NCBI GenBank assembly: GCA_950295325.1
Contig: OX485807.1
Span: 7,506,501-7,570,500, forward strand
Reading direction: 5' to 3'
DNA length: 64,000 nt
Source: Polytrichum commune
Lineage: Eukaryota > Streptophyta > Polytrichopsida > Polytrichales > Polytrichaceae
Below, piece after piece: positions 57,509 to 64,000 of the stretch; the first letter of the stretch is position 1, and each line of letters starts with the position of its first letter. A model generated the notes under the pieces. The model had not been told where the DNA came from and did no database searches. It worked only from the letters and a program-made list of their open reading frames with translations. The position numbers were made by a program, and so were the translations under genes.

Positions 57509-57544
57509 AGCTTGAGACTCCTACACAAAAAGAAAAGTTAGACA

Positions 57545-60500
57545 TTACCCTTGATTGCCTAACCTCTCGGAATCTAAGTGCTAACTCAAGCATCCACAAC
57601 AAAGTCAAAATCAAGTCCAAGACCCTTGAAAGGCCTAGCCTCTCGGAATCTAAATGCTAACTCAAGCATACACAACAAACTCAAAATCTGGTCCATTACC
57701 CTTGAAAGGCCTAGACTCTCGGAATCTAAGTGGTCACTCAAACATTCAAATCAATGCAAAAATCTGGTCCAAAACCCTTGAAAGGCCTAGCCTCTCGGAA
57801 TCTAAGTGCTAACTCAAACATTCAAAACAATGTGAAATCTGGTCCATTACCCTTGAGTGCCTAGCCTCTCGGAATCTAAGTGCTAACTCAAACATTCAAA
57901 ACAATGCGAGATCTGGTCCATTACCCTTGAAAGGCCTAGCCTCTCGGAATCTAAGTGCTAACTCAAGCATACACAACAAACTCAAAATCTTGTCCAAGAC
58001 CCTTGAGTGCCTAGCCTCTCGGAATCTAAGTGCTAACTCAAACACTCCAAAGAATGCGAAATCTGGTCCAAGACCCTTGAATGCCTAGCCTCTCGGAATC
58101 TAAGTGCTAACCCAAACATACAATTCAAAGCGAAAATCTGGTCCAAGACCCTTGAATGCCTAGCCTCTCGGAATCCAAGTGCTAACCCAAACATTCAAAA
58201 CAATGCGAAATCTGGTCCAAGACCCTTCAAAGGCCTGGCCTCTCGGAATCTAAGTGCTAACTCAAGCATACACAACAAACTCAAAATCTGGTCCAAGACC
58301 CTTGAGTGCCTAGCCTCTCGGAATCTAAGTGCTAACTCAAACATTCAAATCAATGCGAAATCTGGTCCATTACCCTTGAGTGCCTAGCCTCTCGAAATCT
58401 AAGTGCTAATTCAAACATTCAAAACAAAGCGAAATCTGGTCCATTACCCTTGAGTGCCTAGCCTCTCGGAATCAAGTGCTAACTCAAGCATACACAACAA
58501 ACTCAAAATCTGGTCCAAGACCCTTGAGTGCCTAGCCTCTCGGAATCTAAGTGCTAACTCAAACACTCCAAAGAATGCGAAATCTGGTCCAAGACCCTTG
58601 AAAGGTCTAGCCTCTCGGAATATAAGTGCTTACACAAACATTCAAAACAATGCGAAATCTGGTCCATTACCCTTGAGTGCCTAGCCTCTCGGAATCTAAG
58701 TGCTAACTCAAACATTCAAAACAATGCGAGATCTGGTCCATTACCCTTGAAAGGCCTAGCCTCTCGGAATCTAAGTGCTAACTCAAACATACAATTAAAA
58801 GCGAAATCTGGTCCATGACCCTTGAATGCCTAGCCTCTCGGAATCTAAGTGCTAACCCGAACATACAATTCAAAGCGAAAATTTGGTCCAAGACCCTTGA
58901 ATGCCTAGCCTCTCGGAATCTAAGTGCTAACCCAAACATTCAAAACAATGCGAAATCTGGTCCAAGACCCTTCAAAGGCCTGGCCTCTCGGAATCTAAGT
59001 GCTAACTCAAGCATACACAATTAACTCAAAATCTGGTCCATTACCCTTGAGTGCCTAGCCTCTCGGAATCTAAGTGCTAGCTCAAACATTGAAATCAACG
59101 CGAAATCAGGTCCATTACCCTTGAGTGCCTAGCCTCTCGGAATCTAAGTGCTAACTCAAGCATACACAACAAAGTCAAAATCTAGTCCAAGACCCTTGAG
59201 TGCCTAGCCTCTCGGAATATAAGTGCTTACTCAAACATTCAAAACAATGCGAAATCTGGTCCATTACCCTTGAGTGCCTAGCCTCTCGGAATCTAAGTGC
59301 TAACTCAATCATACACAACAAAGTCAAAATCTGGTCCATTACCCTTGAGTGCCTAGCCTCACGGAATCTAAGTGGTCACTCAAACATTCAAATCAATGCG
59401 AAAATCTGGTCCAAGACCCTTGAAAGGCCTAGCCTCTCGGAATATAAGTGCTAACTCAAACATTCAAAACAATGCGAAATCAGGCCCATTACCCTTGAGT
59501 GCCTAGCCTCTCGGAATCTAAGTGCTCACTCAAGCATACACAACAAAGTCAAAATTTGGTCCAAGACCCTTGAAAGGCCTAGCCTCTCGGAATCAAAGTG
59601 ATAGCTCAAACATTCAAATCAACGCGAAATTTGGTCCAAGACCCTTGAATGCCTAGCCTCTCGGAATCTATGTGCTAACTCAAGCATGCACAACAAAGTC
59701 AAAATCTGGTCCATTACCCTTGAAAGGCCTAGCTCTCGGAATCTAAGTGCTAACTCAAACATTCAAAACAATGCGAAATCTGGCCCATTACCCTTGAGTG
59801 CCTAGCCTCTCGGAATCTAAGTGCTAACTCAATCATACACAACAAAGTCAAAATCTGGTCCATTACCCTTGAGTGCCTAGCCTCTCGGAATCTAAGTGGT
59901 CACTCAAACATTCAAATCAATGCGAAAATCAGGTCCAAGACCCTTGAAAGGCCTAGCCTCTCGGAATATAAGTGCTAACTCAAACATTCAAAACAATGCG
60001 AAATCTGGCCCATTACCCTTGAGTGCCTAGCCTCTCGGAATCTAAGTGCTAACTCAAGCATACACAACAAAGTCAAAATCTGGTCCAAGACCCTTGAAAG
60101 GCCTAGCCTCTCGGAATCAAAGTGATAACCCAAACATTCAAATCAACGCGAAATCTGGTCCAAGACCCTTGAATGCCTAGCCTCTCGGAATCTAAGTGTT
60201 AATTCAAACATACAAAACAATGCGAAATCTGGTCCAAGACCCTTGAAAGGCCTAGCCTCTCGGAATCTAAGTGCTAACTCAAACATTCAAATCAACGCGA
60301 AATCTGGTCCATTACCCTTGAGTGCCTAGCCTCTCGGAATCTAAGTGCTAACTCAAACATTCAAAGCAATGCGAAATCTGGTCCATGACCCTTGAAAGGC
60401 CTAGCTCTCGGAATGTAAGTGTTAACTCAAACATTCAAAACAATGCGAAATCTGGTCCATTAGCCTTGAAAGGCCTAGCCTCTCGGAATCTAAGTGCTAA

Positions 60501-60588
60501 CTCAAACATTCAAAACATTGCGAAATCTGGTCCATTACCCTTGAAAGGCCAAGCCTCTCGGAATCTAAGTGCTCACTCAAGCATACAT
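57545..60588 (-). repeat. 75-bp satellite, right array (inverted)
   Basis: About 40 units read GCCTAGCCTCTCGGAATCTAAG, TGCTAACTCAA(A/G)CAT and TCTGGTCCA(T/A)(T/G)ACCCTTGA on the plus strand, the reverse complement of the 51690-53136 array. It begins 37 bp upstream of the ATG of the ParB-methyltransferase-like gene and is interrupted at 60589 by the 2.84-kb element. Confidence 0.95.
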
Positions 60589-63429
60589 GTGGTACTTTTG
60601 GGCCACCCCCTTTCGAGGGAGCCTAAAAGTATCACACAAGCCCTTCGGTGAAGGTGGCCTGCATTTGCAGGCGCCCAAGCCGAACCCGGATGATAGGTGT
60701 ATAACGTGAGTAGTTAGATTTTTAAGGGAGATTAAATATGCGTCGTAGTACCTCCGGAGGTTAGGCCTTAGTTTTTTACTAGTGTGGCTTTAAACTCCAC
60801 TAACCAATTTCATATCTAGTTCTAACCTTAACCTACAACCTATTCTACGCGCAGACGCACCAGCCTTGAAACCAAGGCAATCCTAATTTGTGAATTGGGA
60901 TGGTTCTGATACACCCAACCGGGTGTGACTCATACCACCCTAACTCAACGAACGGAATAACGACAATTTGATGGAACATTCAATTCTTCCTATTTCTTTA
61001 TTTAGTTCTATTTAGTTTTCTAAGCGGGGGAACTTGGCCTAAGTCCCACCCTTTACACAAATTCCTTCTTAATTACTTACTTTTGTTTGCACGTCCTAAC
61101 TCACTACATTAACATATTAGGCATCACCCCTTACCTCGGGTCTCTTGCCAACAAGGGTTTACGATTTATTTTGTATGTTTTGATTGTTAAATGTGTTTAC
61201 ACTGGATAGACCACGAAATGCAACTCAATGGGACCAGGGTGACGGGCGACCTGTAGGTTCAACCTGTTGCGCAATCTTCATAAATTGGGGCCATTACTCC
61301 CAATCTATGGGGCCAACAACATAATAGTGAATTCGCAGGTCATTAACCCCACCTTTCCACCAACAAAATTCAGAGTGGTCGTGTCGGTGATTAATCCGAC
61401 TTACCATACACGAAACTTGCTAATAAATGAAGCTACTACCACAAAACATACCAAGGGCCCCGAAAACAATGGAATTGGGTACTCCCTTGGCGGTCAAGTG
61501 GTCAAGCCACTTGACCTTACGAGATAGGTGAGTGGGTTTAGACATGCGTACCTTAGCCGTGCTCCCTCCAATCCTAAATGGAAGGCTTAAGGTTAGTTAA
61601 TTTACCTCAATTTTCCTCGGTTGATTTGGGCTTGATGTAGGCCGAGCCGCTACCTCCTTCCTTGCTCCACTTTCCGAGCGTCGACCTTGCCTCCTTCTTT
61701 GTAACTAGTTTGGTAGTAAGCGTACCTTAGTTAACAATTAAAATATAAAGTGTTATTCTGCCCTGTAATTTAATCCTAAGCATAATATTTATACTTAGTG
61801 CACCAAATTATCTTTCCAATGATCTAAAAATCACTCTAATCGGATAAGAAATGCAAAAGTTATGAGGGTTGGAAGTGTGAGGTCGATTCAACCGACCTTT
61901 CCAACCCACCTATCTACCTTCTAACTTCAAAAATTCATAGCACATTCCTTACTACTTGGATCTAGGCTTTCCTTATACCATTGGAAAGCTATGAACAAGC
62001 TCTAACTAGAAAAATTATGACATCAGCAGGTTAAGGTAATAGAAATTCAGCGGACTCCTTGTAACACAGCAGTCAATCAAGAAGGCTTAAACTATGTATC
62101 TCGCCTTCAACAATTCATATCTAATTCAAATCTTAGTCAAATCAAACGTTCTATATGACCCTGGAGAGATATTAAAAAGATGTATTTGATAAAAATATGT
62201 GATTAGAAAGGTAAGCCGAAGTGAACCCAGCAAGTCCTCTGTAATGCAGCAGTCAACCAAAAGTTCTCAAACTATGTGTCCCATCTTGCATAATTCATAT
62301 CTGATTCAAATCATGCTCAAATCAAATGTTCTAAGCCATTTTGGAAAGCTACACAAAAGTTCTACTTGGGAAAAATATAATTTCTTGGAATTAAAATTCC
62401 TATTGGGCTCGCAGGTCTGATCCAGCAGCCGCTACCCACAAGACCACCCAGTTTTTCTACTCCATCTTTGAAAATCCATAACTAATTGTCATCTCAACCA
62501 AATCACAAATGGGAAACGGCTATGGATAGCTATATGAAATCTCTCTAAGAGAAAAATGATAAGTATCTTGTTCTAGCTTTTGAACTAAGCCTTCAGGGCA
62601 TTGGCAGATGAGGTCTATAATGCCTCTATTCAAAATTCTACCATCCAACCTACCTCTACAAAAGAAGGAATCATTTTGTTGGTGTGTTAATAAACACACA
62701 TTCTAACTAGGAGAGAGAGTAGAGGAGGTTGTCAAGCCTTTCTTTTAGACCATTGAGAATACATGCTAAAGGATTTTTTCCTAACTACATTGAAGCAGGG
62801 CTTCGCCCAAAAACTAGAGAAAGAGAGAGAGCTACAAGGTGGAAGGAGGGGTTTTTAAACCCTCTCACAAAAGGGTTGGACCCCTCCTGCACCGGATCTA
62901 TTTTTCAAACCCTTTCCCGAAATTTTGGCTCGGGGGTTTTCCCGGTTGAGGTTGCCACCCTCTCGCCGAGGTGGCTCCGACAAAAAACCTTTAGAAATCT
63001 TTCTAATTTTTCCGCCATCGAGTTGGCAAGGGGGCAAGTGGGCAAGTATCCCCCTTGCTCTCTTTCTTTTTTGTCTTCAAAATTCTTCACGCCGATTTTA
63101 TCTTCTTACGTAAAACACCTCCAATAGTCTTGTGTGCCTCACACTAACTAATAAACTAACACTTGCTTAGCTAGCATCTACTAACATTTGCTTAATAACT
63201 AGCATCTACTAATATTTGCTTAGCTAGTTGTTTTTACTAGCTAGCACATTTTTTCTACTTTGCTATCTTCTAGCACTACTTAGTTTCATTTTGACCTTCC
63301 TTCTTCTAGGCTAAATGCTAAATGAACTAATTTTTTCCTAAATTCCCTATCAATTCTAACTTTTAATGCTAACATTCTAACTAAAAGTGATCCCGCAGAG
63401 TGGTGGACCACTCAAAGGGTTCACAAAAG
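60589..63429 (+). mobile_element. 2.84-kb repeated element, copy 2
   Basis: Reverse complement of 21072-23914 at very high identity. It is embedded in the 75-bp satellite. Ends read TGTGGTAC at the left and GTTCACA at the right. The flanking satellite units do not match up as a target duplication and part of one unit is missing, so the insertion was accompanied by a deletion or later recombination. Short frames of 60-132 codons are conserved with copy 1 but match nothing recognised. Confidence 0.75.
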
Positions 63430-64000
63430 GCCTAGCCTCTCGAAATCTAAGTGCTAACTCAAACATTCAAAACAAAGCGAAATCTGGTCCATTACCCTTG
63501 AATGCCTAGCCTCTCGGAATCTAAGTGCTAACTCAAGCATACACAACAAAGTCAAAATCTGGTCCAAGACCCTTGAGTGCCTAGTCTCTCGGAATGTAAG
63601 TGCTAACTCAAACTTTCAAAACAATGCGAAATCTGGCCCATTACCCTTGAGTGCCTAGCCTCTCGGAATCTAAGTGCTAACTCAATCATACACAACAAAG
63701 TTAAAATCTGGTCCATTACTCTTGAGTGCCTAGCCTCTCGGAATCTAAGTGGTCAGTCAAACATTCAAATCAATGCGAAAATCTGGTCCAAGACCCTTGA
63801 AAGGCCTAGCCTCTCGGAATCTAAGTGCTAACTCAAACATTAAAATCAACGTGAAATCTGGTCCATTACCCTTGAGTGCCTAGCCTCTCGGAATCTAAGT
63901 GCTAACTCAAACATTAAAATCAACGCGAAATCTGGTCCATTACCATTGAGTGCCTAGCCTCTCGGAATCTAAGTGCTAACTCAAGCATACACACCAAAGT
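63430..64000 (-). repeat. 75-bp satellite, continuation
   Basis: About 7.5 further units in the same orientation as 57545-60588, running off the end of the window. The right array is therefore longer than visible here. Confidence 0.95.

Noticed and set aside
21072-63429. The two 2.84-kb repeats as the LTR pair of one element
   Set aside because: They are in inverted, not direct, orientation and the 37 kb between holds other transposons and satellites.
1-64000. tRNA or rRNA genes
   Set aside because: I looked for tRNA TPsiC-like GGTTCGA strings with matching arms and for rRNA core strings and saw nothing convincing. A tRNAscan-SE or Infernal run would be decisive.

Overview
The window is nuclear DNA from a plant or another streptophyte. 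The support is GT-AG introns of about 90 bp to 1.8 kb, interstitial CCCTAAA telomere-type repeats near 10.44 kb, an F-box/kelch-like gene, a plant-style Mutator-like transposase, and very large amounts of tandem and dispersed repeat. I cannot name the species. Coding genes are few and most are broken.

Layout. 1-6.8 kb is AT-rich and gene-poor. 6.8-11.3 kb holds a three-exon F-box/kelch-like gene followed by degenerate tandem copies of its own 3' end. 12.7-21 kb is repeats and remnants. 21.07-23.91 kb and 60.59-63.43 kb are two nearly identical copies, in opposite orientation, of a 2.84-kb mobile element. From 24.2 to 44.0 kb lies a minus-strand FCP1/HAD-phosphatase-like gene split by two transposons. 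One is a 16.26-kb Mutator-like element (25398-41654) with an 11-bp target duplication, which lies inside the DLNG phosphatase motif. The other is a 562-bp hAT-type MITE (42862-43423) with an 8-bp target duplication. The Mutator-like element carries a transposase with DDE, zinc-binding and SWIM regions, two accessory reading frames, about 40 copies of a 96-bp palindrome-bearing minisatellite, and a captured 5' half of another gene.

That captured half belongs to the most unusual family here: a multi-exon gene that fuses a ParB/Srx-like domain to a beta-class (motif IV before motif I) DNA-methyltransferase-like domain. Three relatives are present, all on the minus strand: a 5' half inside the Mutator-like element (25583-28272), a diverged 3' half (45671-48670), and a near-complete 11-exon copy (53271-57508) whose exon phases all join and which has one in-frame stop. 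The near-complete copy sits between satellite arrays of about 75 bp that face each other in inverted orientation. The 5' half and the 3' half are each cut at nearly the same codon, and each cut abuts a copy of the same 185-bp transposon terminus.

Taken together this reads as a nest of transposons. A Mutator-like element has picked up part of a prokaryote-like ParB-methyltransferase gene and broken a host phosphatase-like gene, and several repeat families have evolved 20-22-bp palindromes with a shared TCGG/CCGA core. Exon structures were assembled by eye from splice sites and paralogue comparison. No database search was possible.
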